Shown here: one piece after another, positions 1 through 10,130 of the stretch | Layout of the letters: the number at the start of each line of letters is the position of its first letter | Position numbering within the stretch: position 1 is the stretch's first letter | Source: Chloroflexota bacterium | Lineage (GTDB): Bacteria; Chloroflexota; Anaerolineae; Anaerolineales; UBA4823 | Length of the DNA: 44,571 nt | NCBI GenBank assembly: GCA_012516075.1 | Contig: JAAYXE010000130.1 | Location: 1 to 44,571, forward strand | Direction: 5' to 3' | Notes under the pieces: generated by a model | The model's input: only the letters and a program-made list of their open reading frames with translations | The model's database searches: none | What the model was told of the DNA's origin: nothing | Program-made: the position numbers and the translations under genes

Positions 1-1
1 G

Positions 2-664
2 GCCAAGCTGCTGGAGAACACCTTCCGCATGATCAACATCGGCCTGGTGAACGAGATGGCGCTGATGTGCGAGCGGCTGGGGGTGGACGTGTGGGAGGTG
101 ATCGATGCGGCCGCCACCAAGCCCTTCGGCTTCATGAAGTTCACCCCCGGGCCAGGACTGGGCGGGCACTGCATCCCCATCGACCCGCTCTACCTGTCGT
201 GGAAGCTGCGCGGCCTGCAGTACACGGCGCGCTTCATCGAGCTGGCCAGCGAGATCAACACCGGCATGCCCCGCCACGTGGTGCGTCTGGTGCAGGATGC
301 GCTCAACGATGCCGGCACGCCGGTCAAAGGCAGCCAGGTGCTGGTGCTGGGGGCCGCCTACCAACCCGACATCGACGACCTGCGCGAAAGCCCATCGCTG
401 GACGTGATCGGACTGCTGGACCAGAAAGGCGCCCGGGTTGCCTACCACGACCCGTATGTGCCGCACATCCGCCACGACGGCTGGGAGAAGGAAAGCGTGC
501 CCGACCTGATGGAAGCGGTGCGCAGCGCCGACTGTGTGGTCATCGTCACCAACCACAGCTGCTACGACTACGCCGCCATCCTGGAGCAGGCGCAGTTGAT
601 CGTCGATACCCGCAACGCACTCGGCGCCGCCGGCCGCCAGAGCCCCAAGGTTGTGCGTTTATAA
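2..664 (+). CDS. Nucleotide-sugar dehydrogenase (UDP-GlcNAc/UDP-Glc 6-dehydrogenase family), 3' part
   Basis: The gene is cut by the left edge; the frame is open from base 2, giving the last 220 residues. It belongs to the NAD-dependent UDP-sugar 6-dehydrogenases, which oxidise C6 of a UDP-hexose to the uronic acid through a thiohemiacetal on a catalytic cysteine. The active-site motif GGHCIPIDP is present, preceded by the helix with AKLLENTFRMINI and the FGFMKFTPGPG loop typical of the WbpA/TviB/CapL branch that acts on UDP-N-acetylhexosamines. The C-terminal Rossmann-like UDP-binding domain follows (VLVLGAAYQPDIDDLRESP, then VVIVTNHS). The missing N-terminus holds the NAD-binding domain. 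Next comes a UDP-glucuronate 4-epimerase-like gene, consistent with UDP-uronic acid supply. Whether the substrate is UDP-Glc or UDP-HexNAc cannot be decided from this fragment. Confidence 0.93.
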   Translation, partial: AKLLENTFRMINIGLVNEMALMCERLGVDVWEVIDAAATKPFGFMKFTPGPGLGGHCIPIDPLYLSWKLRGLQYTARFIELASEINTGMPRHVVRLVQDALNDAGTPVKGSQVLVLGAAYQPDIDDLRESPSLDVIGLLDQKGARVAYHDPYVPHIRHDGWEKESVPDLMEAVRSADCVVIVTNHSCYDYAAILEQAQLIVDTRNALGAAGRQSPKVVRL

Positions 665-716
665 TGGAGAGGTTTTTTTATCTTCTGGTTGCGGTACGTT
701 TATTACTGGAGGTAAG

Positions 717-1712
717 ATGGCGCACTACCTGATTACGGGTGCTGCCGGGTTCATCGCTTCCCGCGTGGCTGAGATGCTTCTGGAAGAAGGTCACCAGGTG
801 ACCGGCATCGACAACATGAACGATGCCTACGATGTACGCATGAAAGAATACCGCCTGGAGCAGCTGAGGAAGCATCCGGCCTTTCACTTCAAGCAGTTCG
901 ATATCAGCGACCGCGCGGCTGTCGAACAGTTCATCCAGGATACCTTCGAACAGCCGGGATTCCAGCCGGTAGATGCGGTCTTCAACCTGGCCGCCCGTGC
1001 AGGGGTGCGAGCTTCAGTGGAAAACCCCTGGGTCTACGTCGAAACCAATATGACCGGAACGCTGAATCTGCTGGAGATGTGCCAGCGTTACGGCATTAAG
1101 AAGTTCATCCTGGCCTCCACTTCCAGCATTTACGGCGAGAATGCCCCCCTGCCCACGCCGGAAACCGCTGACAGCGACCGGCCGCTGCAGGTCTACGCAG
1201 CCAGCAAAAAAGGCGCCGAAGCGCTGTGCCATGCCTATCACTTCCTGTACGGAATTGATGTCACCATCTTTCGCTACTTCACCGTCTACGGCCCGGCATC
1301 ACGCCCCGACATGAGCATGTTCCGTTTTACCCAGTGGATCAGCGAGGGCAGACCGGTGCGGATCAACGGAGACGGAGAGCAGTCACGCGGCTTTACTTAC
1401 CTGGATGACATCGCCCGCGGCACGATCGCCGGTCTGAAACCACTGGGGTACGAGATTATCAACCTGGGAGGCCACGAATCGATCAAGATCAATGAGCTCA
1501 TCTGCATGCTGGAGGAGATCATTGGAAAACAGGCCCAGGTAGAACGCCTGCCGCGCCACCCTGCCGATATGCTGGCCAACCTGGCGGACGTGGGAAAGGC
1601 GAAGCGGCTGTTGAACTGGGAACCCCAGGTCTCCCTGCGTGAGGGCGTCGAAAAACTGGTTGCATGGTACAATGCGGAGCGCGCCTGGGCCAGTCAGATT
1701 CTGACCACCTGA
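717..1712 (+). CDS. NAD-dependent sugar epimerase, UDP-glucuronate 4-epimerase-like
   Basis: An extended short-chain dehydrogenase/reductase of 331 residues. The N-terminus holds the NAD-binding glycine motif TGAAGFIA followed by GIDNMNDAYD, close to UDP-glucuronate 4-epimerases (CapI/GAE type, which interconvert UDP-GlcA and UDP-GalA). The catalytic set is visible: STSSIYG with the serine, then YAASKKGAE giving the Tyr-x3-Lys pair. RYFTVYGPASRPDMSMF is the usual substrate-binding stretch of the family. I chose the ATG at 717 because GGAGG at 708-712 sits just upstream and the glycine motif begins right after it; an upstream ATG at 651 would add a non-homologous stretch overlapping the preceding gene. 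The neighbouring dehydrogenase would feed it a UDP-uronic acid. Exact specificity is inferred. Confidence 0.9.
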   Translation: MAHYLITGAAGFIASRVAEMLLEEGHQVTGIDNMNDAYDVRMKEYRLEQLRKHPAFHFKQFDISDRAAVEQFIQDTFEQPGFQPVDAVFNLAARAGVRASVENPWVYVETNMTGTLNLLEMCQRYGIKKFILASTSSIYGENAPLPTPETADSDRPLQVYAASKKGAEALCHAYHFLYGIDVTIFRYFTVYGPASRPDMSMFRFTQWISEGRPVRINGDGEQSRGFTYLDDIARGTIAGLKPLGYEIINLGGHESIKINELICMLEEIIGKQAQVERLPRHPADMLANLADVGKAKRLLNWEPQVSLREGVEKLVAWYNAERAWASQILTT

Positions 1713-1752
1713 GGCCTATCCGCCCGAAATTAAAACAAAAAGACCGGGTACT

Positions 1753-3126
1753 ATGCGGCAAGTTACGTTACCCTGGCTGCAAGGGCTCTTCAATAAAATT
1801 CTGAAAAATCCGCTCTTCCGCCGGGTCATTCTCAATTCAGGGTATCTATTTAGCGCCACCGGCATTTCGGCGGCGCTAAGTATGTTTCAGAGCATGCTTG
1901 CCGGTAAGCTGCTGGGGGTTGCCGGCTTTGGTATTTTAGGGACTATTACCACCTTCACATCGGTAATCAACCGGCTGCTGTCTTTCCGTATGGGCGAGCT
2001 GGTGATCAAATACGTCGGCCAGTACAGCCAGACCGGCGACAATCAGCGAGCTGCGGCAGTGTTTAAAGCCGCCGCACTGGCCGAGATGGCGGCCTCCATT
2101 TTGGCGTTTGGCCTGGTTTGCCTGCTGGCGCCCTGGGGGGCGCGCGTCTTCACCGAAAGCCCCGCGCTGACGGGGGCTTTCACCCTTTACGGGTTGATTA
2201 TCCTGGCAAACCTGATCTCCGAAAGCTCCACCGGATTACTGCAAATCTATGACCGCTTCCGTCCGGTTGCCGTCCTGAACGTGTTTCAGAGCGCACTTAC
2301 CCTGGGCATTATTGCAGCCGTTTACCTGCTCGGCGGGGATCTGACCGGCGTGCTGGTGGCCTACCTGAGCGGCAAAGTCTTTGCCGCAGGCGGGCTGTCC
2401 ATCATGGCCTTTCAGGAGGCATCCCGACAGTGGGGCTCGAACTGGTGGCGCACCCCACTGGGCATCCTGCGCCCGCAAACTCGTGAGCTGGCGCATTTCG
2501 CCGTCAGCACGAATTTAAGCGGAACGCTGAGCCTGATCAACAAAGACAGCGACCTGCTGTGGCTGCAGTTCTTTCGCCCCAGTTCCGAGGTGGGTTTGTT
2601 CAAGGCTGCACTGGCGGTCACAAACCTTGTGCAGCTTCCGGTCAGCCCCCTCCCTCAAGCAACCTACCCGGAAATTTCCCGCGAAGTAGCCAGCAAAAAC
2701 TGGGGGAATGTACGCTATATCCTGCGCCAGGGATCTCTCATTGCAGGCGGCTTTACGATCGCAGCCACCATCGTCCTGACGCTCTTCGGCCGCCCCGTGC
2801 TCCAGTTCCTGTACAGCCCGGAATTTCTACCGGCCTACCCGGCACTGCTCATCCTCTTAGCCGGCTTTCTGCTGGCAAACACTTTTTACTGGAACCGCAC
2901 AGCACTGCTGGCCCTGGGACGGCCCGATTTTCCAACCAAAGTTAACCTCCTGCTGGCGCTGATGAAAACCGCCGGGATTCTCCTGCTGGTGCCGCGCTTC
3001 GGTCACCTGGCCAGTGCGGCTTTGCTGGCCGGGTCTTATCTGATTGGCGTCACCGTGTCGGTTTTCAAGGCCAATCAGATTATGTCGCAGCAGGAGCAGA
3101 TGATTAATCGTGGTGTGGAGGTTTAA
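1753..3126 (+). CDS. Wzx-type polysaccharide flippase (MOP/PST superfamily)
   Basis: A 457-residue integral membrane protein with about a dozen hydrophobic segments and few charged residues, the usual size of Wzx/PST oligosaccharide translocases. Such proteins flip undecaprenyl-diphosphate-linked repeat units across the cytoplasmic membrane. The N-terminal stretch GYLFSATGISAALSMFQSML and the following AGKLLGVAGFGILG resemble the Polysacc_synt family start (a first helix, then a short Gly-rich turn before helix 2). There is no Shine-Dalgarno-like sequence close to the ATG; the preceding gap is 40 nt. It is followed at 9 nt by GT4 genes, as expected for a flippase in an assembly cluster. A separate ABC exporter pair occurs further on, so the cluster carries two export routes. 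The specific substrate cannot be read from sequence. Confidence 0.88.
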   Translation: MRQVTLPWLQGLFNKILKNPLFRRVILNSGYLFSATGISAALSMFQSMLAGKLLGVAGFGILGTITTFTSVINRLLSFRMGELVIKYVGQYSQTGDNQRAAAVFKAAALAEMAASILAFGLVCLLAPWGARVFTESPALTGAFTLYGLIILANLISESSTGLLQIYDRFRPVAVLNVFQSALTLGIIAAVYLLGGDLTGVLVAYLSGKVFAAGGLSIMAFQEASRQWGSNWWRTPLGILRPQTRELAHFAVSTNLSGTLSLINKDSDLLWLQFFRPSSEVGLFKAALAVTNLVQLPVSPLPQATYPEISREVASKNWGNVRYILRQGSLIAGGFTIAATIVLTLFGRPVLQFLYSPEFLPAYPALLILLAGFLLANTFYWNRTALLALGRPDFPTKVNLLLALMKTAGILLLVPRFGHLASAALLAGSYLIGVTVSVFKANQIMSQQEQMINRGVEV

Positions 3127-3135
3127 GTACCATCG

Positions 3136-4296
3136 ATGAGAGTCGCGTACGTTCTCCCTTATCTGCAGACCCCCTCAGGATGGAGAAATCACTCCACATC
3201 CTTCATCAACGCCATTCGCGAGCACGTCACACCGGTCCTGCTGGTGCCGGCCGCCGATGAAGAAGTTGCCCGCCAGCTTTTCCCTGAAGACCCTGTTTTT
3301 ACCCTGCCCGTTACCCAGCAGGCCTCGCTCTCCAACCGGGCAGGGATCAAACGCCTGACCGAAGCCTACCGGGCAGTCCAGAACAAACGCTTACCGGATG
3401 TCGATCTCGTCCATTCGCTCGAAGCCTATCCCACCGGCCTGGTGGGCAACTGGCTGGCGCAGAAGTTAAAGGTCCCGCATGTTCTCACAACCCACGGCAC
3501 CTACGGCGTGATCTGGCATGAACGCCGGCTGGATCGCCTCGCTTACCAGCAGGTGCTGCGCCGGGCGAAAGCCATTTGCCCCGTTTCCCATGGGACTGCC
3601 GGCCTGATGAAGCGCTACTTCAAGCGTGCGCTGCGGAAAACCCAGGTATGCCCGATACTCAACGGCAACGATTTCTACAAAACGGTGCCGCGCGCCGCAG
3701 CCCTGGAGCGTAAATTTCCTGAAACCCCCACCATCATTTCGATTGGAGATGTAAAGCCGCGCAAAGGTCAGGACGTCAGCCTGGCGGCGTTTGCTAAAGT
3801 CCAGGCCCAGCTTCCTCAGGCGCGCTATTTTATTATTGGCCATTATCAAGAGAACGATTATTTTCGTGACCTGCAGCGCTTCATCGCAGAGAACGAGGTG
3901 AAAAACGTAACCTTCACAGGAACGGTCTCCGAGGAAGCACTGCGTAATTATTACGAGACAGCTTCGCTGTTCGTGCTCACCCCGCAGCAGGTAGGGCTGC
4001 AGTTCGAGGGCTTCGGACTGGTGTACCTGGAGGCCGGCGCATATGGACTGCCGGTCGTGGCCACACGCACGGGAGGCGTTCCCGATGCCGTCAAAGACGG
4101 CATCACCGGTTTCCTGCGCGAGCCAGGTGATGTCGACGCTATCGCCCAGGCCCTGCTCCGGCTGCTCACAGATATCCCCCTGGCGCGCCGCATGGGAAGG
4201 GCCAACCGGCAGTGGGCCGAGACCCTCACATGGGAAAGTTATGCGAAAGAACAGCTCGACGTTTACCAGAAGCTGCTGAATGAAGGAAGGGTGTAG
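3136..4296 (+). CDS. Glycosyltransferase family 4
   Basis: A 386-residue GT-B fold glycosyltransferase. The N-terminal acceptor domain starts MRVAYVLPYLQTPSGW with the glycine-containing loop after strand 1, and DLVHSLEAYPTG follows. The donor domain carries IISIGDVKPRKGQD (residues about 200-213), the phosphate-binding Arg/Lys region of GT4 enzymes, and the E-x7-E motif in FEGFGLVYLEAGAYG near residue 290, which binds the nucleotide-sugar. These are retaining transferases that act on the cytoplasmic face and add hexoses to the lipid-linked oligosaccharide. It begins 9 nt after the flippase gene and is followed at 5 nt by a second GT4, so the three are almost certainly co-transcribed. Donor and acceptor are unknown. 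Confidence 0.9.
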   Translation: MRVAYVLPYLQTPSGWRNHSTSFINAIREHVTPVLLVPAADEEVARQLFPEDPVFTLPVTQQASLSNRAGIKRLTEAYRAVQNKRLPDVDLVHSLEAYPTGLVGNWLAQKLKVPHVLTTHGTYGVIWHERRLDRLAYQQVLRRAKAICPVSHGTAGLMKRYFKRALRKTQVCPILNGNDFYKTVPRAAALERKFPETPTIISIGDVKPRKGQDVSLAAFAKVQAQLPQARYFIIGHYQENDYFRDLQRFIAENEVKNVTFTGTVSEEALRNYYETASLFVLTPQQVGLQFEGFGLVYLEAGAYGLPVVATRTGGVPDAVKDGITGFLREPGDVDAIAQALLRLLTDIPLARRMGRANRQWAETLTWESYAKEQLDVYQKLLNEGRV

Positions 4297-4301
4297 CTCT
4301 G

Positions 4302-5471
4302 GTGAGGATTGCAGTTGTTGCCCCATCCCACATTCCTGCCCGCCGTGCCAATACGGTCCAGGTGATGAAAATGTCCCAGGCGATGGCCGCACTGGGACAC
4401 GATGTGCACGTGGCAGCACCCGAAGAGGAGGGGAAAAAAGCACCCCCCACCTGGGAGGCTCTGGTGGAACATTACGGATTGGAATATCCGTTCAGCTTTA
4501 CCTGGCTTCCGGCCCGGCCCCGGCTGCGGCGCTACGATTACGGCTATGAGGCGCTGCGCTGGGTCCGAAAAATTGGGGCAGAATTGCTTTACACGCGCCT
4601 GCCGCAGGCAGCAGCGCTGGCCAGCATCACCGGCATCCCAACCATTTTCGAAGTGCATGACCTGCCGCAAGGCAGGATGGGCCCGATAGCGTTGAAAACC
4701 TTTTTGAGAGGCAGCGGCGCACGGCGGCTGGTGCTGATCACTGAAGCCCTGGCACACGACCTGATTTATCATCTGAAGATCCACCTGGCTTTTCCTTTTT
4801 CGGTTATCGAACCGGACGGCGTCGACCTGGGGCGCTATGAGCAGCTTCCCGACCCGCCCAGTGCACGCATCCACCTGCGAGCGAGTGACCGGCAGGGAGA
4901 AATGCTGGGCCTGAAGGTGCAGTCGTTTACCGCCGGTTACACCGGTCACCTTTACCCGGGACGGGGGAGCGAAATGCTGCTCCAATTGGCCGGACGCCTG
5001 CCCGAGATCACCTTTCTGGTCGTCGGCGGCGAACCGGAAGATGTCCAGCGCATGCAGGCCGCAGCCCAGCAGCAGGGGCTCTCCAATCTCATTCTCACCG
5101 GCTTCGTGCCCAACGCAGCCCTGCCCCTTTACCAGGCGGCCTGCGACGTGCTGTTGATGCCTTACGGGAAACAGGTTTCCGCTTCCTCCGGCGGTGATAT
5201 CGCACGCTACTTCAGCCCCATGAAGCTGTTTGAATATCTGGCGGCCGGACGCCCCATTCTTTGCAGTGATCTGCCGGTTTTACATGAAGTGCTCAACGCA
5301 CAAAATGCACTGCTGCTGCCCCCCGGAGATACCGATGCCTGGGCCAGCGCCCTGTGCAGGATTAAAGAAAATCCGCACGACTACCAGCCTATGGCCGAGC
5401 AGGCTAGAATCGATGCCCGGCAGTACTCCTGGGAAGCGCGCGCCAGGCGCATTCTGCAGGGGATATCATAA
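4302..5471 (+). CDS. Glycosyltransferase family 4
   Basis: A 389-residue protein with GTG start only 5 nt after the previous stop; a purine-rich stretch (GAAGGAAGG) lies about 11 nt upstream. The N-terminus MRIAVVAPSHIPARRANTVQ has the typical GT-B loop, and the second domain shows AGYTGHLYPGRGSE (Gly-rich phosphate-binding turn) and ILTGFVPNAALPLYQAACDVLLMPYG. The region FSPMKLFEYLAAGRPILCSDLP is the GT4 donor-binding segment with the conserved glutamate of the E-x7-E motif. It presumably transfers a sugar from an NDP donor to the growing repeat unit on the inner membrane face. Together with its upstream neighbour it gives two consecutive GT4 steps. Sugar specificity cannot be inferred. Confidence 0.88.
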   Translation: MRIAVVAPSHIPARRANTVQVMKMSQAMAALGHDVHVAAPEEEGKKAPPTWEALVEHYGLEYPFSFTWLPARPRLRRYDYGYEALRWVRKIGAELLYTRLPQAAALASITGIPTIFEVHDLPQGRMGPIALKTFLRGSGARRLVLITEALAHDLIYHLKIHLAFPFSVIEPDGVDLGRYEQLPDPPSARIHLRASDRQGEMLGLKVQSFTAGYTGHLYPGRGSEMLLQLAGRLPEITFLVVGGEPEDVQRMQAAAQQQGLSNLILTGFVPNAALPLYQAACDVLLMPYGKQVSASSGGDIARYFSPMKLFEYLAAGRPILCSDLPVLHEVLNAQNALLLPPGDTDAWASALCRIKENPHDYQPMAEQARIDARQYSWEARARRILQGIS

Positions 5472-5476
5472 GCCTT

Positions 5477-7162
5477 ATGAGCACACTCACCCTCTCCCAG
5501 AAAGCATTCCGGACCCTCTGGAAGACCGGCGCGGCTGCACTCATCAGCCTGGTGCTGATCTCCGGTGCCCTGGCCTGGGTCTCTTCAGACTTTCAGGGCC
5601 TGACGGGGTGGCTCTCATTCGGCGCAGTCGTGCTGATCGGAATGGGTATCCTAACCGGCGGATGGTTTGCATTGAGAGCCAGTGAACCGGAGGCGCTTCC
5701 GTCCCAGCTGGCACAGCTTCTGATTTTTGCGGCCCTGCTGCGATTGGGAATGGGTGTCTTCTGGTACATCGCCCTGCCCGATTACGGGCACGGCTCGCCT
5801 CTGGAACTCGCCGGGTATATCCAGCCCGACGCTTATGCGCGTGATACAGCTGCCTGGAAGCTGGCCGAATCGGACCGGCCGCTGACTGCGGCTTTCGGCG
5901 GTTACCCGAAAGCCGATCAATACGGTGGTCTGCTGTTTGTCAGCGCGCTGATTTACCGGTATCTTGGCGGTGAGAGCCATCTCCCCCTGATGATGGTCGT
6001 GATCGCATCCAGTTTTTCAGGTCTTTCGGTGCTTTTCGCCTGGGGGCTGGCCCGGCGCGCCTGGGGGGAGAAAGCAGCCGTGCTGACCGCATGGGGGCTG
6101 ACCCTTTACCCCGAAGCAGTGCATCTGGGCAGTTCGCAGATGCGCGAAGCCTTCATGATCACCCTCACCGCTGCTTCCTTTTACGGATTGATCCGCTATT
6201 CTCAGAACCGGTCCCTGCTCAGCACCGCGTGGATCCTGCTCCCCTTCCTGTTATTCATCCCCATCTCGCCTCCCATCGCCGTGCTTCTGCTCGGCGGGCT
6301 GCTGCTCGCCGCTGCCGGCATGGGATTAAAGCTGCCCCAATCGCAGCAGAAAAAGCGCCTCTTCTGGGTGCTGCTGGTGCTCATCGTACTGGTCGTGATC
6401 GCCGGGGCGGCGCTTGCACTCGCTCGCTTTGCACCCGAAGGGGTATCGAATCCCATACTGTACTGGATTGTCAAGAGTGCCCAGTACCAGGCGCACCGCA
6501 GCGAGGTCGCTTCAGGCTGGGTGCAGAAGTATTTCCGTCGCATGCCAGAGGAACTGCATATCCCGTTCCTGGTCGGGTACGGCGTTCTGCGCCCGCTGCT
6601 GCCCGCAGCCATCATTGACCTGAGCGAATCGCCGCTCTGGTACGGGATCACCCTCTGGCGTTCGCTGGGCTGGACGATACTGCTTGCCTTTCTCGTCTAC
6701 GCCCCCCTGCGTGTGCTGACCAGGGGCGATGCCGACCGCTTCACACGGGCGTTGATCCTGGTTGTCTGGGTGATGATCCTGGTGGCCTCTTTCCGCAGCG
6801 GCGGCGACCCGGACGACAACCCGCGCTACCGGGCTACATTTTCCAGTCTGCAGATTGGTCTGGCGGCCTGGGTGTGGGTCGCACAGCAGAAAAACCGCGA
6901 CATCTGGCTGCGCAGGGCGCTGGTATCCATGGGGCTGGTAATGGCCTGGCTGATCCCCTGGTATTTACGCCGCTACACGGCCTTTGACTGGCCGGTGATC
7001 GACCTGTTCAAAACGCTCGGTCTCGGTGCAGCCAGCGCACTGCTGTATTTCATCTGGGATTGGGCGAGGACAGAAGAGAAACCGGACCCGCCCGGAACTG
7101 AAGCAAACAGCGGCGCCGGAACGGAAGATCTGCCGGCCGATGCCGTCGAGTCCGGCGCTTAA
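5477..7162 (+). CDS. Polytopic membrane protein, possible GT-C glycosyltransferase
   Basis: A 561-residue protein with about eleven to thirteen hydrophobic segments and a charged C-terminal tail of about 30 residues rich in Glu, Pro and Gly. I do not recognise a named family. After the second or third hydrophobic segment is an extracytoplasmic-looking loop, IQPDAYARDTAAWKLAE, followed by a downstream stretch YPKADQYGGLLFVSALIYR; acidic residues in the first large outer loop are typical of GT-C enzymes (PMT/ArnT type), which use lipid-phosphate sugars at the outer face. A Wzy-like polymerase role is an alternative that I cannot exclude. It is the last gene before the gmd promoter, separated by 68 nt, so it probably closes the first transcription unit. 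Confidence 0.6.
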   Translation: MSTLTLSQKAFRTLWKTGAAALISLVLISGALAWVSSDFQGLTGWLSFGAVVLIGMGILTGGWFALRASEPEALPSQLAQLLIFAALLRLGMGVFWYIALPDYGHGSPLELAGYIQPDAYARDTAAWKLAESDRPLTAAFGGYPKADQYGGLLFVSALIYRYLGGESHLPLMMVVIASSFSGLSVLFAWGLARRAWGEKAAVLTAWGLTLYPEAVHLGSSQMREAFMITLTAASFYGLIRYSQNRSLLSTAWILLPFLLFIPISPPIAVLLLGGLLLAAAGMGLKLPQSQQKKRLFWVLLVLIVLVVIAGAALALARFAPEGVSNPILYWIVKSAQYQAHRSEVASGWVQKYFRRMPEELHIPFLVGYGVLRPLLPAAIIDLSESPLWYGITLWRSLGWTILLAFLVYAPLRVLTRGDADRFTRALILVVWVMILVASFRSGGDPDDNPRYRATFSSLQIGLAAWVWVAQQKNRDIWLRRALVSMGLVMAWLIPWYLRRYTAFDWPVIDLFKTLGLGAASALLYFIWDWARTEEKPDPPGTEANSGAGTEDLPADAVESGA

Positions 7163-7170
7163 AATCAACC

Positions 7171-7195
7171 TTGACGCAAACAGAAGCAGCATTAT

Positions 7196-7198
<3 letters not shown>
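7171..7198 (+). promoter_or_regulatory. Sigma70-type promoter of the gmd operon
   Basis: TTGACG (7171-7176) and TATAAT (7193-7198) are separated by 16 bp, close to the sigma70 consensus. Transcription would start near 7205, giving a leader of about 26 nt that contains the AGGAG ribosome binding site (7220-7224) six bases before the gmd ATG. The -10 box runs into the palindrome at 7196-7212. The same arrangement is repeated base for base in geometry at 12202-12229. Confidence 0.85.
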
Positions 7199-8199
<1,001 letters not shown>

Positions 8200-8203
8200 G
8201 GTT

Positions 8204-9166
8204 ATGAATCTTTCGATCGTCATCCCGGTTTACAACGAAGCCGAAAGCCTCGCCATTCTGCACCAGGCCATCCATGATGCACTCGACTGCCATCCCGAGC
8301 TGACCTGGGAGATTGTTATGGTTGATGATGGCAGCACCGACCGCAGCCTGGAGGTGCTGGAAAGCCTGGCCGAAAAAGACAGCGAGCATGTGTGTGTCGT
8401 CGCGCTGCGCCGCAACTTTGGCCAGACTGCAGCAATTGCAGCGGGGATTGACCATGCCGGGGGAGATGTGATCGTCCTGCTGGATGCTGACCTGCAGAAT
8501 GATCCGGCCGACATTCCTATGATGATAGAAAAGATCAACCAGGGCTATGATGTGGTCAGCGGGTGGCGCATACACCGCCAGGATGCGTTTATCACGCGCA
8601 CGCTGCCCTCGCGGATCGCCAACTGGTTGATTTCACAGGTAACCGGTGTTCACCTGCATGATTACGGCTGTACGCTCAAAGCCTACCGCCGGGAGGTGAT
8701 CACCGGTTTCCGTCTGTACGGCGAGATGCACCGCTTCATCCCTGCCTACGCCAATTCTGTTGGCGCCAAAATGATCGAGGTTCCCGTGCATCACCACCCC
8801 CGAAAATTCGGAAAGACCAAGTATGGGCTGAACCGCACGGTCAAAGTGATCCTGGATCTGTTCACCGTAAAGTTCCTGATCAGCTACGCCAATAAGCCCA
8901 TCTATCTTTTCGGCGGCGCTGGCCTGGTGTTGATCCTCGCCAGCATGCTGATGTTCCTTTTCCTCATCCTGAGGAAAATTTGGATACAGATTGAAATCCT
9001 CTCATCGCCGTTCTTCCAGACGGCAACAATGCTCACCATCCTGGGGTTTCAGTCGATTCTGATGGGACTGATTGCTGAACTTCTGGCCAGAACCTATCAT
9101 GAATCCCAGCGTAAGCCAACCTACACGGTTCGCAAAGTGATCCGGGAAAAGGCAGTCGCCGCATGA
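8204..9166 (+). CDS. GT2 polyprenyl-phosphate glycosyltransferase (DPM1/GtrB/ArnC-like)
   Basis: A 320-residue protein with an N-terminal GT-A domain and two C-terminal membrane helices (about residues 233-258 and 268-292), the layout of GtrB, ArnC and bacterial dolichyl-phosphate mannose synthase relatives. It shows SIVIPVYNEAESL, the VDDGSTD motif, and the metal-binding region LLDADLQNDP. RRNFGQTAAIAAG and HHHPRKFGKTKYGLNRT are also typical of the branch that loads a sugar on undecaprenyl phosphate at the cytoplasmic face. It starts 4 nt after gmd and overlaps the next gene by 4 nt. With the UPF0104 protein and the membrane protein after it, it suggests a lipid-phosphate-sugar route for adding residues on the outer face. 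Which sugar is loaded is unknown. Confidence 0.9.
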   Translation: MNLSIVIPVYNEAESLAILHQAIHDALDCHPELTWEIVMVDDGSTDRSLEVLESLAEKDSEHVCVVALRRNFGQTAAIAAGIDHAGGDVIVLLDADLQNDPADIPMMIEKINQGYDVVSGWRIHRQDAFITRTLPSRIANWLISQVTGVHLHDYGCTLKAYRREVITGFRLYGEMHRFIPAYANSVGAKMIEVPVHHHPRKFGKTKYGLNRTVKVILDLFTVKFLISYANKPIYLFGGAGLVLILASMLMFLFLILRKIWIQIEILSSPFFQTATMLTILGFQSILMGLIAELLARTYHESQRKPTYTVRKVIREKAVAA

Positions 9167-10122
9167 AAGCCTTGATGTCCCGTATTCAAAACCGGCAGCT
9201 TATCCTTCGCATCGTGGGCAGCCTGGCCGCAACCATCCTGCTGGTTTATGTAATCAGCAGACAGGATTGGAAGGAAATCGGTGAGGCACTGCAGCAGATA
9301 CCGGTATATCTGATCTTCATTACATTTGCCATCATGCTGGTGTCCAGGCTGTCGGTTGCCGCCCGCTGGTTCACGCTCCTGCGCTCTTCCGGAATGCCGG
9401 TCACCTGGGGTGATACCCTGAAGATCACCTTCGCCGGCCTGTTTGCCACCAACTTCCTGCCCACTACCGTGGGTGGAGACGTGGTGCGCTTGACCGGCGC
9501 CATTCAACTCAAACTGGATGCCGCCGTCAGTGCGGCCTCGCTGCTGGTCGACCGCCTGGTGGGGATGGCGGGGATGGCTATGGCAGTACCTTTCGCTCTG
9601 TCGCCTTTTATCCAGGGGCTGCAGGATGGCACGATCTTCACCACATCAGCCCCTGTCGTGGCTGCAGAAATCACCACCCTTCCGGCTGCCAGCCTGTGGA
9701 AGAAGATCTGGGCAAAGGGCATGAGTCTGGTCCGCCGCGTTTTTACGGCACTCTCCCTGTGGCTCAAACAGCCGCGCGCTCTGCTGGTCTCGCTGCTGTT
9801 TAGCTGGCTGCATATGATCTGCTTCTTCAGCATTCTCTATCTGGTGTTCCAGAGTATGGGAGAGCCCCTGCCCTTCTGGCTGATTGCCGGCCTGTACAGC
9901 ATCGTGTACTTTATCACCCTGGTGCCGATCTCGATCAACGGTTACGGGGTGCAGGAACTGCTGATGATGGTGATCTTCTCGCGGCTGGGAGGGGTTTCTC
10001 TGACCAGCGCGCTTTCCGCTGCGCTGGTTCTGCGCACCCTGATGATGGTCGCCAGCCTGCCGGGCGCAGCCTTTGTTCCGGGCATCGTGGTTGGCCATAA
10101 GGAACAGCAGAAATCCGCCTGA
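9163..10122 (+). CDS. UPF0104/AglD-like integral membrane protein (LPG synthase TM family)
   Basis: A 319-residue membrane protein with about eight hydrophobic segments. It has the features of the UPF0104/lysylphosphatidylglycerol synthase TM family: LFATNFLPTTVGGDVVRL near residues 88-105, followed by a SAASLLVDRLVGMAG segment, and YSIVYFITLVPISINGYGVQE in the C-terminal half. Members occur as the membrane half of MprF and AglD and as stand-alone proteins beside glycosyltransferases. A lipid-flipping role has been proposed for several relatives, but this protein has no catalytic LPG synthase domain. Its ATG overlaps the stop of the preceding GT2 gene (ATGA), which implies coupled translation. 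I infer that it helps translocate the undecaprenyl-phosphate sugar made by that enzyme. Confidence 0.85.
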   Translation: MKALMSRIQNRQLILRIVGSLAATILLVYVISRQDWKEIGEALQQIPVYLIFITFAIMLVSRLSVAARWFTLLRSSGMPVTWGDTLKITFAGLFATNFLPTTVGGDVVRLTGAIQLKLDAAVSAASLLVDRLVGMAGMAMAVPFALSPFIQGLQDGTIFTTSAPVVAAEITTLPAASLWKKIWAKGMSLVRRVFTALSLWLKQPRALLVSLLFSWLHMICFFSILYLVFQSMGEPLPFWLIAGLYSIVYFITLVPISINGYGVQELLMMVIFSRLGGVSLTSALSAALVLRTLMMVASLPGAAFVPGIVVGHKEQQKSA

Positions 10123-10130
10123 GTTCGATT

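Noticed and set aside
660..665. TATAAT at the end of the first gene
   Set aside because: No -35-like hexamer at the proper distance, and the bases are part of the stop codon context. The next gene is 52 nt downstream and may be co-transcribed.
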